A stretch of DNA of 64,000 bases. Source: Phoebastria nigripes. Its lineage: Eukaryota; Chordata; Aves; Procellariiformes; Diomedeidae. The stretch lies in contig JAYKAV010002977.1 of the NCBI GenBank assembly GCA_035582835.1, positions 2,474,381 through 2,538,380 on the forward strand, given 5' to 3'. The notes under the pieces are model-generated. The model searched no databases, was not told where the DNA came from, and saw only the letters and a program-made list of their open reading frames with translations. This document shows, piece after piece, positions 50,601 to 63,425 of this stretch (the first letter of the stretch is position 1; each line of letters begins with the position of its first letter). A program made the translations under genes and the position numbers.

Positions 50601-52178
50601 TCCTACTGGCAAGGAGGATCTTGCATGGTTTTGCAGCAACAGCAAAATCCTGAAAAGCCTCAGTAATGAACTGCATACTCCTTAGTGTCTGCAGATTCAT
50701 TACCCTGTTTTATGCAGGCATCAGCCTTGAGCACAGATAAAAAACCACATATTTATTCACTTAAAAATATATAATCTGTATGCAGTCTCAGGCTCCACAG
50801 CATGCAGAAACATAGTCTAACCAGCCAATGCTCATCCATCCATGTTAAGCCCCAGTAGCTGTGTGGTCCCATTGGAGGACTTGAGCATCACAACAAGGCA
50901 GGCTAATTAAGAGCATCTGGGGACAGAGGGGGCCATTTTGGCAGGAGATGTCCTCAAGCATAAAAGATGTGAACCAGCAGCTGGATGACATGAATAGTCA
51001 TGTCAGTGCTGAAAAGGCACATGAGCCACTGTCCAAGAATGATGTATTTCATGACAAGAGGCTATGTTTTGCTTTCAGCTTCAGTATCTCTTTTGTGAGG
51101 AACTGAGAGCACTACAAGGTGGATCAGCTCTGAACTGGAGTCCCTGCCACATTTCTTGCCTGGCTTTCTGGGGGCTCCTACCCCTTGGTTGTCAGTTACA
51201 GGATCTTGGAGCTGCAGCTCCCAGAGAGTCTCAAGGTCACATACTGGTACTCAAAATAGCACGATTTCTACATCAGACCCCAGAGGGGACTTCAGCACCT
51301 GTAGGCCACCTCATACAGCAAGGTCCTTCCTCTGCCTGTTGAAGGGAGCCAGGGCTGTGTAGCTCTGAGCAGTCATCACGTGGCCATAGGGAAACTGCCC
51401 TTCAACTGCCTCCTCACAGTGGCACTTTCTTTTTGTAAGCATTCACTATTTTCATCTCTTTACATGAACAGGAGACTACAACCACACTTTTAACCACTTA
51501 TCAAAACAAGTCACATTGATTCAAAGGAAGACGTGAACTTGCATGATCCAGAAACCAGATTAGCTTGGCACACTGCTGCTTGCTATGGGGTACTGCTGAT
51601 CAAAGCTAGGTTACCTGCAGGCCACTGCAGGCCTGACTGCAACCACATAGCCTCTATTTCTGCCGTAGTTACCTGTGTGCCTTCCGTCTCTTCTAGTTAT
51701 GATATTTAGTACAAGAGATAAAATTGCCACAGAATATTCAGAGGGCTCCACAGATGTGGTCTGTGTGTGAAAAATGCTTCATACTTTGGAGTGCCTGAAG
51801 TACTGAGTAAGCACTAGCCAATTAGCCCTCAACAACACTCCAGCTGGCTCTTTACACTGCAGACAGGGTATCCCTAAGTGAGCGTCAAGTCAGAACATGC
51901 CACAGAGATCCATGATCCTGCATTGCCACTATGTTCAGACACAGCCAGCCTGAGAAAAAGGCACACATCCACCCCTAGAGTTTGTCAACAAATCTTTGCT
52001 ACTAGCAAAGGACTAGCAAGACGGGGCAGGCAGAGCCCAAGTTCTCAGGGACAGATCATCTTTCTTCTGCTGTATTTATGCAGCACCTACTGCAAAGGGA
52101 AACTGGTCTCATCTTCAAAGGATAGTCATAGCTACATCATCAGGATCCACTATTGAGGCAGGTAATTCCCACTGCTTC

Positions 52179-52270
52179 TACTTCACAGATAAGAAAACTA
52201 AGGCCAAAACAAGACAAGAGATGAGTACAGGGTCAGAGTCAGTTCAGAGCAGGAGAAAAGAACCCAGGCA
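52179..52270 (-). repeat. MIR-like SINE relic, reverse orientation
   Basis: The plus strand reads CTTCACAGATAAGAAAACTA then AGGCC, followed by GGGTCAGAGTCAGTTCAGAG and AAGAACCCAGGCAG. This parallels the reverse-complemented MIR (TTACAGATGAGGAAACTGAGGC..., AGGTCACACAGC..., GAACCCAGG). Confidence 0.45.
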
Positions 52271-54022
52271 GTGGTGGTGTTATGAATTCCTGTGCCACCT
52301 TGGCAGCTCCTTAGCCCCCTTCTAACATGGTCACCGCATGCAGACTTGTCACTGGTGTATTCTCACAGCTCACACAACTCTAATGCATGCACCTGAAGGC
52401 ACCTTGTCCCTAGCAATAACCTGACTTCTGCCCCTCCTGTGGCCTTTTTGGTTGAATTTAAAACAAAGCAGCAAAGATGCTTTCTGCCTCACAAAATGGC
52501 AACAGGCTCCGACTAGTTGACACACTATCTGTTCTCTAAATTATTTTCCAAGGGATTTCCGCCCATAATACTATGCCAGGTCATCTCTCAACATGAGAGG
52601 CAGGGAAGGTGTTTCCCTGGGAACAGTAACCATAGCAAAGCTCTTACCAGTGTCTTCCCCTCTCTACCTACAGGAAGAGAAAGAACAGCAGATGCCTGAG
52701 CTCTGCCTCCAGCAGGCCCACGGGCCCCCCAGAGCCATAAGCAACCTGGAAGCACCTGATCAAAGATTCAGGAATTCAATTAATTCTGTTCTGTCTTTTA
52801 CTTAGATACCAGACACTTCTGCCATGCTACGCTGAACTCAGAATGCCTCATTACAAAGAGTGCAACTGGAAACATCAGTGTTACCAAAAGGTCAGCCAAA
52901 TACAACAACGCATAGGTAGGCACTGAGCCCAAAAATCAGCACGGATAGATGGCCAACAGAAGCAGAGGTACAATGGACTGGCTTTGTGGTTTTCAAACCC
53001 TGGCATTGTGCATTAGAGCCCTATTAAAGAAAGCATCTGCAAACCCCAATTTGTAAGCAGTAGCTGCCAGCAGATGACCTGCTTCTGGTCCACTTCTTTT
53101 TCTGTAGAATATTCTCGATTTACCAGATTGGATGCAACTCTCTTTGCTGAAGAGCTAATTAGATCATAATAAACAATTCAACTTGAAAGTACAATCATAT
53201 TGCATGCTTTTGGGGATCTTTTTGTCACATACTAGTGAACATGTTATAAATTTCTGGATTTAAGGTTTGCTAAGTATTTATTCAAGCTAACAGAGCAAAT
53301 GAAACCAAAGGGCTCCTCCCAAATGACACATAGAGAAAAAGCGTTCTATGATTCAGCGATCTTGATATATGACCAAATAGTCAACAGCCTAGGTTTCAAC
53401 TACCATCACTCCACTTCAGAGTTAACATGCAATTAGCATGAATTGCCGGGACACCAGCATCTTATACTAGCAACCCACTCAGAGTGGACTACTACCCTTA
53501 GCCAGACTGACTCACACAGAGCACAAAAAGCTTGACAGTCCAAGTTTCTGTTATGAGTACAGTGAAACCAGAATCTTTACAGTGAGAAAGATATTGACCT
53601 TCTACATAGTAATTTAGGAGCACAGGATGACAGGGTCAACTGGGTCATGATACCCACTGCCCCATCTCCTTACATTCATTTCAAAAAGGTATTTTACATG
53701 CGCAGCAAATACCTGCTCCAGACATATACAGAAACCTCAGTGTCTAACACCCGAGTGAAATAAACATTTATTCAGAATGAGTCTAGCATTCATTTTAACC
53801 TCCTCTAGGTCAAATCATTGCAAATATCCCAGAAATATACAGCCAAGTCAAATGATGCACTCATACCTGAGTTAATATCCAAATCCAGCCAGTTGTCTTT
53901 ATTTACCACTGAATCCTTGGAGAAAGCACTAGAAAAACAATCTCTTTTTGCAAATCTCCTAGGAATGTAATGCAGCTACCACTAAGAGAAGATGCTATTT
54001 CTTTTAAAGATGCTGCACATAC

Positions 54023-54164
54023 CTTTCTTTGCCATGCGCTCCAGTCTAATGCATCCTCCTATAAAATCATGGTAAGATTTCATTTCTCCTTCTGTTATCC
54101 GGACAGCAGTGAAAGGTGGATTCCTGGGCACCTGTTGTCCACATTTCCGACACCGAGAAGCCAT
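54023..54164 (-). CDS. MCF2L2: Candidate first coding exon of MCF2L2 (alternative N-terminus)
   Basis: Seen: an ATG at 54162-54164 with a purine at -3 and G at +4 opens 47 codons plus one base. It ends at a strong donor, AAAG|GTATGT, at 54023/54022. The peptide starts MASRCRKCGQQVPR and ends IRLERMAKK, with a CxxC pair at residues 5-8. A TATAAAAG box lies upstream on the same strand. The exon ends in phase 1 (trailing G). The next known exon, at 33836, starts with AT, so the join gives an in-frame Asp and continues into DEIMQQEIRP. Inference: this is a first exon of the avian gene. It does not resemble the mammalian MCF2L2 start as I remember it, and I do not recognise the peptide elsewhere. 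A separate gene whose next exon is elsewhere, or a chance ORF, remains possible. An in-frame GTG two codons upstream was not used as start because ATG is available. Confidence 0.45.
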
Positions 54165-54324
54165 TGCCACAGCTCAGGAGACTCTTGTCAGGAACCTGCT
54201 CTCTCAGTTTGCTGGAATCCAGCCTGATTCTTCAGCCGTCAGTCCAGGCTGATGACTTTATCCCACTTAGTTCATTCAAGGTCACCCTTGCCAGCAGGAT
54301 GTTCGCCATTGCAATTGGCTAAGA

Positions 54325-54332
54325 CTTTTATA
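54325..54332 (-). promoter_or_regulatory. TATA-box candidate for the 54-kb exon
   Basis: On the minus strand the sequence reads CTATAAAAG, a near-consensus TATA box, about 160 bp upstream of the ATG at 54164. A start about 30 bp downstream (near 54300) would give a 5' leader of roughly 135 nt. GCCAAT lies just downstream of the box, not in the usual upstream place. An ATG at 54307-54309 opens a 25-codon upstream frame ending in TGA near 54232. It would be included only if transcription starts a few bases earlier than expected. This is a sequence match only. Confidence 0.35.
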
Positions 54333-57300
54333 GGCTTACTGACTGTGTTTGTTTCTCCCTCCTTGCTTTCAATATCAGTTTACTTTATTCTCTCATTCAG
54401 AATGAAAGCTGTGAACCTCAGCACAGCCCATGCCCTGAATGGCTTCCTTATCATTAATTTAAAGCTATCTTATAAGCGACAATGAAGAGAGAAGATCCCA
54501 GAAGCACGCTGCAAGATCACAGAATGTCTCTTAAAGAGCATGCCAGATATGTTCATAAAAAATTTTTCTTTAAGAAAAGGTTTTTCTTCATAATTTTTGG
54601 TCCCTTTTGGGTTTATGATTTTATGATTCTTCATCACTGAGAATGGATTCTTTTACTTCTGCACTTCAGCTTGGATGGTGCAAGGAGACTGCTCTGCAGA
54701 GCTGCTCAACCAATTACTCATATGTCTGGCAGTGCTACTGGGAGGCTGCAACTGTACAGAAAAGCCCTCTGCTGCTGTGCATGGTCCCTGCTCATAAGAT
54801 CTGATAATCTAAACGAACAGAGTAGCAAACGGAGGACAAAAGGGAAATATTGCTGGCAGACATGCTCTGCTAGCAGTGCAACCCCAGACCCAAATTTTTT
54901 TTTTAAAAAAGAGGCTGGATCCATCAGTCTGACATCAAAATGAGAGATCTGAAACATACATTTAGAAATCTCTCTTTGAAGGTGCTGGATATTTAAGTTG
55001 ACTTTTTTCCCTTTTAACAATTACTGTAATACAAATCACTGATCAGAGAGCCTTGTGACGAAACCAGTACTTGGGGAACTGAGTGCAGAGAGCACTCAAT
55101 CCTGATGCAGTGAAATAAAAAGGAGCCTTCCCTAGGGTCGAGAGGGACTGCACAGGAGATGCATGAATAGGCACAAGGCCAGCACTGGTGACAGTGCAAA
55201 GAATACAATGAGAACCTAATGAATCAGGGCTGAGCTGCAACCCAGAGCTCAACTGCAGGGACCTGAGCACAGAACAAGCTTCCTGCAAGGATGTTATACA
55301 CAGGCCAGGAAAGTCTTTGCCCTCCTCTGCCTCAAGCACTACCACCTGTTGGCATTTTACATAGTTGNATCCAGTGCTGTTCAGCTCACGGCCCTCTCAG
55401 ATCACAGCTGATCCCTAGACATGGAGTGGGAGAGAAGAAGCCTAATTAATACAAATCAGAGAATGAACTAGAGGGGACAAAGATGCCCAGGAAAAAAAAA
55501 GCCTCAGATGATGCCATTACTAAAATGGTGAATAACTAGATGGACAGGCATGAATGCCTGTAAGCTGAAGCATACAGAAGTCAACTCAGCCCTACTTCTT
55601 CCTCATTCCACAAACTTCTGCATCTTCTCCCCTGCCAGCTCTGCTGCTCCCCAACCACACAGTGAGCTGTTTCAGCTCCCTAACCCAGCACACACAAACT
55701 GACCACGCAGTAAAACCTGGGAAGTAGTGAGTCTCAGGACCTCTCCTTTTGATGAAAAGAAGCTATAAAGGGGATCTCCACTCTTAAAGTAAAAGATTTG
55801 TGCTCCCTTCCCCCCCAAATTTGCTGCATGGCATGAAGCTGGTCACCCTCCTGCTCTTTGCCAAAACCCTGCCTGCAAAGCGAGGACAATGATGCATTGA
55901 GCTCTTGGGTGACCTGATTCATTAGCATTTGTAAAATATTTATTAGAGATTCCATAGAGAAATCCTCAGGGGACTGCAATATTTTGCAGATAGGGAAAGC
56001 AGTGGCACAGAAGGCAGAATTAATTTGTAGAAATCCGTCATCATGAGGTAAGAAAACTAGAAACATAGCCCAACAGTTTTATCTTAAAGCCTTTCTTCCA
56101 TCCTCTTTTCTTTCATTACAGGGGCTCAAGGTGTCCTTCCATACACAGGCAAACATGATGTACCTTGGAAAATAAGCTTTTCTGACAATATGTTCATGTG
56201 TATGTCTGACATACACAGAATAATTGCACTTCAACCTTGCACATATATAGATATACAATGGGGGAGAATCCAGGATTTGTGACAATACACTTCTGTCTGC
56301 CATCCTCCCTTGCATACACTGTTCCCACCAGTATCCATGTGGCTTAGCAACAGGAGGATCTGTGAGACACTCTGTTCCAAGGGGGAGACTTGATGCTGGA
56401 AGTGGGATGCAAGAAGAAATCTGCCCTAGGTGTGAGTTTCTGAAGCACAGGTAGCCACAGCACACACCAGGAAAACTATCTAAAATCAATTTCCCTAGGA
56501 AACACTGATCCATTACAATGCTAAATACACATCTCTGATGCCTCGGGTACTACTGCCATCACCGAGTTCCAGACAAAAAATAAGCTGACTGTAGCTGCTA
56601 CACATTTAGCAACAGGGCACGTAAGGTTTACCTCAGGGACTGAGTGCTGTGCTGCAGGGACTAGGATGGATGGAGGATGGATAGAAGGATCTGTTTATTC
56701 TCNGGTAAGTTTAATTTCATTCACATTTCACAAGCAGCTGGGCTAGCTTCTCCTGACACATATCAGAAACCTCTGACATGGGAGCACTAAGAGACCTGCA
56801 CTGTTTCCTACCACACAAATTACCTCTTCTCTACTGCACTGCATGTATCTGCACAGGAGCTGCTGCAAGCTTGCAGGAATGCTTTTATGTAACATGTTAC
56901 CAAACACGCACTCAGCATGGATAATTGATTCTTCACAATTTTCCTCCGTTAGCTAAAAGGTATCAGTCTGACTGAAAGGAAGTTACTGTTCTTTGCATGC
57001 AGAAGAGTATAGTGGAGGGAGCAGGTACAGAAAATGGCAAGCATGCTTCCTTGGGTCTTCTCCATAGATAACACAGGATGAAAGGGAGTTACTTTCCTGC
57101 TGCTCCAGACAACCATAGCAAAATGTTTGGAAAAGCTAAGGAAGAGAACATTTTCTGCTCATGAATTGCCAGCATTGCCTAGCAACATCATCTGGGTTGG
57201 TCTGTCAATGAATAAGCAAGTAAAAAATGTAAGAAAGTGCCATCAGAAATGAAAAAACCAAAACAAAACAAAAAAACCAAAAAACAACCACCCAGATATC

Positions 57301-57883
57301 CTCAGATGCCATTAACCAAAACAGCCTGAGGAACTGCACTAGTTCCTAGTTTCATTAGAAATATCAGTTCACCTTGGAATTGGAGCTTGCTGGAAGGTGC
57401 TTGCTGTCATTACTGTGTGGCCAGAGGATTGCCACAAATTTAAGCAACTCGGTTAAATCAGTTTAAGCCCCATATCTCTTCTCGTGAAATAATACACTTC
57501 TGCCCCAAAAAGAAGTGCTCCAATGGTTGGTATCACTGTTATGCATGAAACATGCAACAAACGCATTGTATCTCTATGATGCTGGGCACAATGGACATAA
57601 TTTCTTGTGAAGAGTCAAGAACTGAGTTTGGGAACAGCATCTATGTGCCCGAGGAAGGAGGGAGAGAAGTCTGCTTCTGCTGCAGGTGTAAATGAGGCAG
57701 CTAGAAAATAATGTAAAACACTCCCTGTTTGCAACTTACCCCAGCTGCAAACTGCAACTTTTTGCAGTCATTAAAACAATTGAGGGGAAACAGACATCCC
57801 TTTTCCAACAGAGCCTTGTAAGAACCATCAAGAAAGTTTAGTAGATGAGACTCAAAAATTGCCTCTCCTATCCACCAATGATT

Positions 57884-57906
57884 AAAAAAAAAAAAAAAAA
57901 AAAAAA
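57884..57906. repeat. 23-base A run
   Basis: An uninterrupted poly-A tract preceded by GATT and followed by TTATGTTCC. No target-site duplication or retroelement body was recognised. Confidence 0.85.
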
Positions 57907-57983
57907 TTATGTTCCATTATGCACAAGGAGAAGCTGAAGCCTGCTTTCATTGTATATGAAGTGCTCTGGAGACCACCATAATT

Positions 57984-58050
57984 AAAAAAAAAAAAAAAAA
58001 CCAACACAAAAAAACCCCAACAAAACCAAAACAAAAACAAAAAAACCAAC
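57984..58050. repeat. A run and (CAAAA)-type low-complexity tract
   Basis: Seventeen A residues lead into CCAACACAAAAAAACCCCAA and repeated CAAAA units. It lies 80 bp from the 57884 A run. A similar but shorter tract occurs at 57254-57290. Confidence 0.8.
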
Positions 58051-58958
58051 GGTGAGATCAGTAAGAGATATTTATTCATGAAGACCAGCAGTTCCCCCCA
58101 CCTACGTATAGTATTCTACAAGGCTGAAAAACAAGTAATCTAAATCCAATGCTGCTATAAGATTGATATACATAGGAGCTAAGAAAAAAAATCTGTATTT
58201 CATTCTTGAAACCCCAGCTTCACATTTTTCTATATTTTATGTGATGTTTTATCTGGTTTGAACTGTTCTTTGATAGCTATGCTGAAACACACCATTCCTT
58301 TTGCATATATCTCCGTGACTTACTTTCTGCCTTCCCCACCATTCAGATCATGAATCTGATAAGCCACAAGGCATTTCAGCAGCTTGACGGGAAGGTTTAT
58401 TTTCAGAGCACACTTAGTGCTGTTACAGGTAACATCCATTCCACTGTTCAGCTAGGAAACTGAAACTGGTCTTTTCTATTAACTTCCATTTATTTTCTTC
58501 CAACTAATAAAAAGCAGACCAGGATTCCCTCCCCCTCCTTTTTTAATAAAAGGCTACATCCCAGGCATTGTTTTAAGCCCCAAGGAGTTAAAGGAATGAG
58601 CAGAGGAAAAAATATCTCTGCTCTTGAAATTACTTTTAGCATACAGCACTGTTGCAATTACAGCATGCAGTTACTGCACTACAAGGCACTAGTGCCAGTG
58701 CCATATGGCTTCAGAATCTCATTACACTGATCTGCTTAAAGTGATTTCCTAACTGACGCGCAAAACATTTTTGGGCACCTTCAGCAGTGAGAAACAGGAA
58801 CTCTGCCACTGTTGGTGCACATTTACTCCCACACAAGCTGCCAAAAGCAGGAGTGAGTAAAGTGAAGATCAGGAGACAACCTAGCCAAAGATCTTTAGTT
58901 GCCATTTCAAAGCTGTGTAGACATCCAGGGCTAATCAAGGACCATTACCGTCATTATT

Positions 58959-58970
58959 AAAAAAAAAAAN

Positions 58971-59005
<35 letters not shown>
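58959..59005. repeat. 47-base A run with one unresolved base
   Basis: Poly-A interrupted only by 'n' at 58970. It is probably an assembly-uncertain microsatellite. The flanks show no retroelement structure. Confidence 0.88.
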
Positions 59006-59007
<2 letters not shown>

Positions 59008-62000
59008 TGCCAGTGCCATCACTGCTGGATTAGAGAAGCTGCCCAGGAGATGAGTGGAATCTTCACAGGCCAAGCAGTGGGCAGGACTTGCTGCTGCACC
59101 TGCAGGGTTTATTTTACCTAGCTCTCTTGACCTCTGCAGCTAAGTGCACATCAGCAAGAACAGAAGGCATTTCTGTCCTGCTAGGCATCTGCTGGCAAGG
59201 TCAACAAACAAATTCCCAAAGTTCCCAATCTGTAACTGGCACAGGGGTAAAGAACAGCTAGATCCAGGGTTTAGGCTTGGATGCAAAGTTATTCCAGTCT
59301 TGATCATGAAAATGCCTAAGGACTCAAGTGAGGCTAAGAGCCTTTCTGTGCAACACATACCCAAAACATAGCTCTTGGCTTGAAGAGTCAGGGGGATAAA
59401 ATGAAAGACAAGTAAATGCAAAAGGAACAGATGAGAGAGATACTGGGTAACCCAGGGAAGGTTGTGATCCATAAAACTGGGCGTGTCATGCCACCGTTCT
59501 GCCACACTCCTAAACACCANGATCACCTTACCACCAATGCAGCATGCACTGTGAGAGGTGGATGTACAGGCACAGTCTTCATGCCATTGCCCTTCAGCAG
59601 CAGCATGACTGCTGGAGAAGAAAGTCTCTGGACATTAAGAAAGCAACATGTTTTTCTCCTCCCTGTACTCTGCCACTGACACACTGAGTCACCTCCAGTG
59701 TGACGGTAACCCTGATTCTTGCTAGCATCCAGAGCACTGCACTGTTCCTTTTTCTGTCCCCCTTCACCTTTTTCTCCCTGCAACCAACCACTGGAGCACT
59801 GGCAGTGCAGAACAGCTGCTGGATCCATGCAGCCAAGACCACCAGGACAGCTTCTTTCCCTGAGGAGCAGCTGTGCACATTCCCTGATGGAAGCAGCATT
59901 TTTTTGTTGTTCCAATTCATAACTTAAAGCAGATCAAGGAGAATCAGAAAGACCCAGGGATAAAAATAGGATCTGTAAGAATCACAAGGGCTGTTGATAC
60001 TCAGGGCTTTTGGACACATACCAAACATTAGCTGAACAGGAAGAAACAGCTTCTCACATTACAAAGTACAGTAAAGGCATTTCTAATGTTTTATTGCCAT
60101 CTCTCAAACACTCAACATCAGTTACTATGTCGGGTGGGATATGGGGCATTAGGGACTATTGATTTTTTCCTGTTTGCATGTCTGTGCACTGAGGTTCACT
60201 CAGTTACTCTGAGCAGTCCACAAGGAAAAAGGAGCTCCTATCTAGACTTTTCTGAACACCAAGGCTTTGACTGATTGGGCTCTCTCAGCTGGCAGATACA
60301 CACCAAACACACTCCTTTCACATCCCCTAGGGTAAGGCTTGCATCCTTCTAGGTAACTGAGAATAAAGTCAAAGAGGAGTTACTCCCTCTGGCCTGGCAA
60401 CTGTGAACTGTTCTTATTTTTTCCCAGGACAGGGCTGCTGTCAGAAACCAGAGGTCTGTCCTGAAGGACCTGCCCACAAGGTAGTTTCTCAGTGCTGGGC
60501 ACCCACAAACGAGAGGCTGCAGCACTCTCCTCTGTGTGTACCCACAAGTGCAATCACACAGGGCAGCTGGACACTTGCACACACCTACACCCAGGCAGTA
60601 GGAATTGGTCCTGCTCAATGACTGATGCTGCAGAGCTGTTCCTTCCTCACATCCACCCACAGCCTGAACCCCTGAACTGTTCCCAGTTTATTCTCCCCAA
60701 CTTTGTCTCCAAGCCATCAGCTGTAATGGATTTAAGGTTCTAGAAAGACACAATCTACAGGGTGATTTCCCAAGTTACACCAAAGCCTGCTGTGTAGCAG
60801 AAAAATAAAGAGATGGATAACCTGCTAGCATGTGCATCAGTGTACATCATGCATACACTTCATTTACCTCTCCCCACCCAGAGCACTGCATCAAGCACCA
60901 GAGCACACCAAGGCCAAGATACTGCCACACCACACACAACCACGCTTCCAGCCCTCTTCCTCTCCTCTCCTCCCCAACCAGCACAATGACTGGTTTTCAT
61001 CACCCTACTCTGTCTTGATTCTGTAATGTCTAATAGCAGGGTAAATTAATGATCAGCTCTCTCACAACCTATTTTCACAAGATTTACAGGAAACCAAGAG
61101 TTTCAATACTTTGTCAAAACCAGGCAAGAGCTGCTAAAATTATATGGAAAAGGGCCAGCTGGGATAGACAGACAAAGCATGAGCATAAAAGCCTCATTTC
61201 CTTTCGTAGCAAGCCTAAAATTATCTAGGGACCATATATACTAACAGGCAAGTAGATCCACACAGTAAAAAAAGATGTCTGTAAGTCAGCTCCAGGTGCA
61301 GAAACAGTATAGAGCTGCATCTGAGATAACTTGTCCTACAAGGGGCAGTGCGAGGGTTTCTCTGCAACATTACACTAATGCACAAAGACCTTCCCTGTCA
61401 ACTCAAGTGTCCCGCTATGGGGACATGCAGCATTCATATGTAGGGATGTGCTAAACACTGTATGCACAAGGCTAGACCTTCAGCCAACGTAAAATAAGGA
61501 CAGTGCTTTTGACTTCAACAGCACTGTGGACTTCAATTGCCTAAAGCTGAGCGGTGCAGTGTTCTGACGAGATAGGAAATTGCTCTTTAGTCCGCCAGGA
61601 AACCCCACTGCAAATGCTTTCTGCTGACTCAATAAAATGTATCTAAATCCCACATCCGTTTACGGACCTTAGTCCCAATAGGCATACGTCCACTTCATGG
61701 AATATAGCATTAAATAATGCTTTGTACTTCTCCAGTGATTCTCAGCTGAGCACTTTGGCACCACAGAGAGATTGTTACTCCCATGAAATAGACAATTTCC
61801 CATTTAATTGCCAATAAAAAGATACAGTTTAAGAATAATTTTGTTTGTTTGTTTTATTTAAGTATGCATCTGAGAGCCATTTGAAGAAGGCTTGTGGGAG
61901 GGAGGGAGCAGGAATAATTTCCCCTAAAGTTTTGCCCCACAAAAGCCAAAATTTGGGGACGAATGTGCTAAAAGCAGATATCCATACATCTCCCACTGGC

Positions 62001-63189
62001 TTGAGAGCCCTTCGAATTGGTTTATACTGAGGGGAATCTTTAAATGCAAAGATGTTCTGCTTAAAGAAGCAACAGCAAAATAGTTCAAAAGCAGCTAAAA
62101 GCAGTAGGTTCACAATTAGGACTATTCTGTTGTCAAGAATGAAACCATGTCAGACTTAACATATGAGACTGTTGACATGACCTCAAAGTGGACAGGGGCA
62201 TATGGATCAAGTGGCATGCCATCCTCCTAATTGCTCCCAAATACAGGTCTGTCTACACTGGACTTTTGATTCTCTGAGGTACCAAAGACCCATGCTTGCA
62301 CTGGTACCACCTGGAGTTAGAGGTGTTCAGTCCTTGTTTCAAAGATCTATAGCAACACTGATGTAGATCAGCATGATCACTCCCAGACCTGCAAACTAGA
62401 AATACCTGCCAGCACTGTCTCAGTAGCAGAGCACCCTTTTCAGTCAGCTGTACTTAGAGCATGGCTCCAAAGATACTGACAGAGGCACACTGCATATGGG
62501 CAGCAAAGAAAATTGAACCATGCATTATCAGTACATATGCACCACTAAAAGAAGTAGATTTAGGTAACACTTCTGCTGGAGTCTGCATTGATTTAAGAGG
62601 GATTCCAGCTCCCAGTGCCTCTGCTGCTGCAACAGTGCCAACAGTTGGCAGAGATCTCTCTTACTGTGAGGACTTTTGTACTATCTGACCACACACCCTG
62701 GCAGAGAGCAACAACCACCTAGCCAGTGCTTCTAGACAGCACTGAGAGCCAGCTGTTGCACCCAGGAGAACATATTAGAGCCAGCCTCCATCCAGCCTAT
62801 TACTCAAATTAATTCTTAAGTGATATAAAGACATTCAGAGTAAACAGCCTCTTCTCTTCCTTCTCAAATGCTGCTTCCTCTTAAGATGCTGAAACATCTG
62901 AACAGTCTCTACTTTTTCTTCCACCTCCTGTAGCCCTGAAAGCTCCAGGAGCTCTAGGTTAACAACTGACTCCACAAAATTACTATCTACAGTCACCCTG
63001 ACTGAAAGAGAATCTAATTGTTTAATGCACTGNTAAATAAACCATAATTGTTGCTTGCCTCCCTGGGCTCTGGAATATCCATGGGATCTCTTACAAATAA
63101 TTATACTACTTACTTTCTCAAGTCTCTGAGCCACATGAGCTGGTAACATTGGACTCAGATCAGGCTTCTGGCCTGTCCATACAACATGT

Positions 63190-63425
63190 GAATTTCCAGC
63201 CACCCACCTGGCCTCCAGGTCTCCCATGTAGCCTTCCAGCATCCCACTCATCCTTCCAGCTTCTTAACAGCCTTCAGTCCTCCCATACACCCTTGCAGCT
63301 TCCCACACAGCCCACACCCTTTAGGTCTCCATACAGCATACAAGCTTCAACCCTCAGATCAGCCTTCCACACAGCCTTGCAGCTTTCCAACCTCATCTCC
63401 CGTGCACCATACAGCCTTCCAGCTT
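63190..63425. repeat. Degenerate 20-bp minisatellite, core CCTTCCAGC
   Basis: The core CCTTCCAGC or a close variant (CCTCCAGG, CCTTCAGTC, CCTTGCAGC) begins at 63212, 63232, 63252, 63271, 63291, 63375 and 63415, all close to a 20-bp lattice. A partial unit lies at 63192. Units between 63310 and 63370 are worn. About 12 units remain. The period is not a multiple of three, and the plus-strand open frame across it (63149-63613) is explained by the lack of stops in the repeat. Confidence 0.7.

Larger units (their letters stand above)
33837..54022 (-). other. Probable first intron of MCF2L2, 20 kb
   Basis: This lies between the first certain MCF2L2 exon and the 54-kb candidate exon. It contains a G-rich tract (38512-38533), solo LTR 2, a 55-base T run, an inverted pair of MIR-like arms (46838-46926), a GC-richer patch (47390-47640) and a MIR relic (52179-52270). 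I looked for a counterpart of the mammalian first coding exon on the minus strand and did not find one by eye. Confidence 0.5.

Noticed and set aside
56079..56513. 144-codon minus-strand ORF upstream of the candidate first exon
   Set aside because: Composition looks non-coding (many Cys, His and Tyr from AT-rich repeats) and no splice site or family match is evident.
62835..63251. 138-codon minus-strand ORF with a charged, coiled-coil-like end
   Set aside because: It overlaps the minisatellite, includes an unresolved base and has no recognisable family or splice sites. Kept only as a low-probability remnant.
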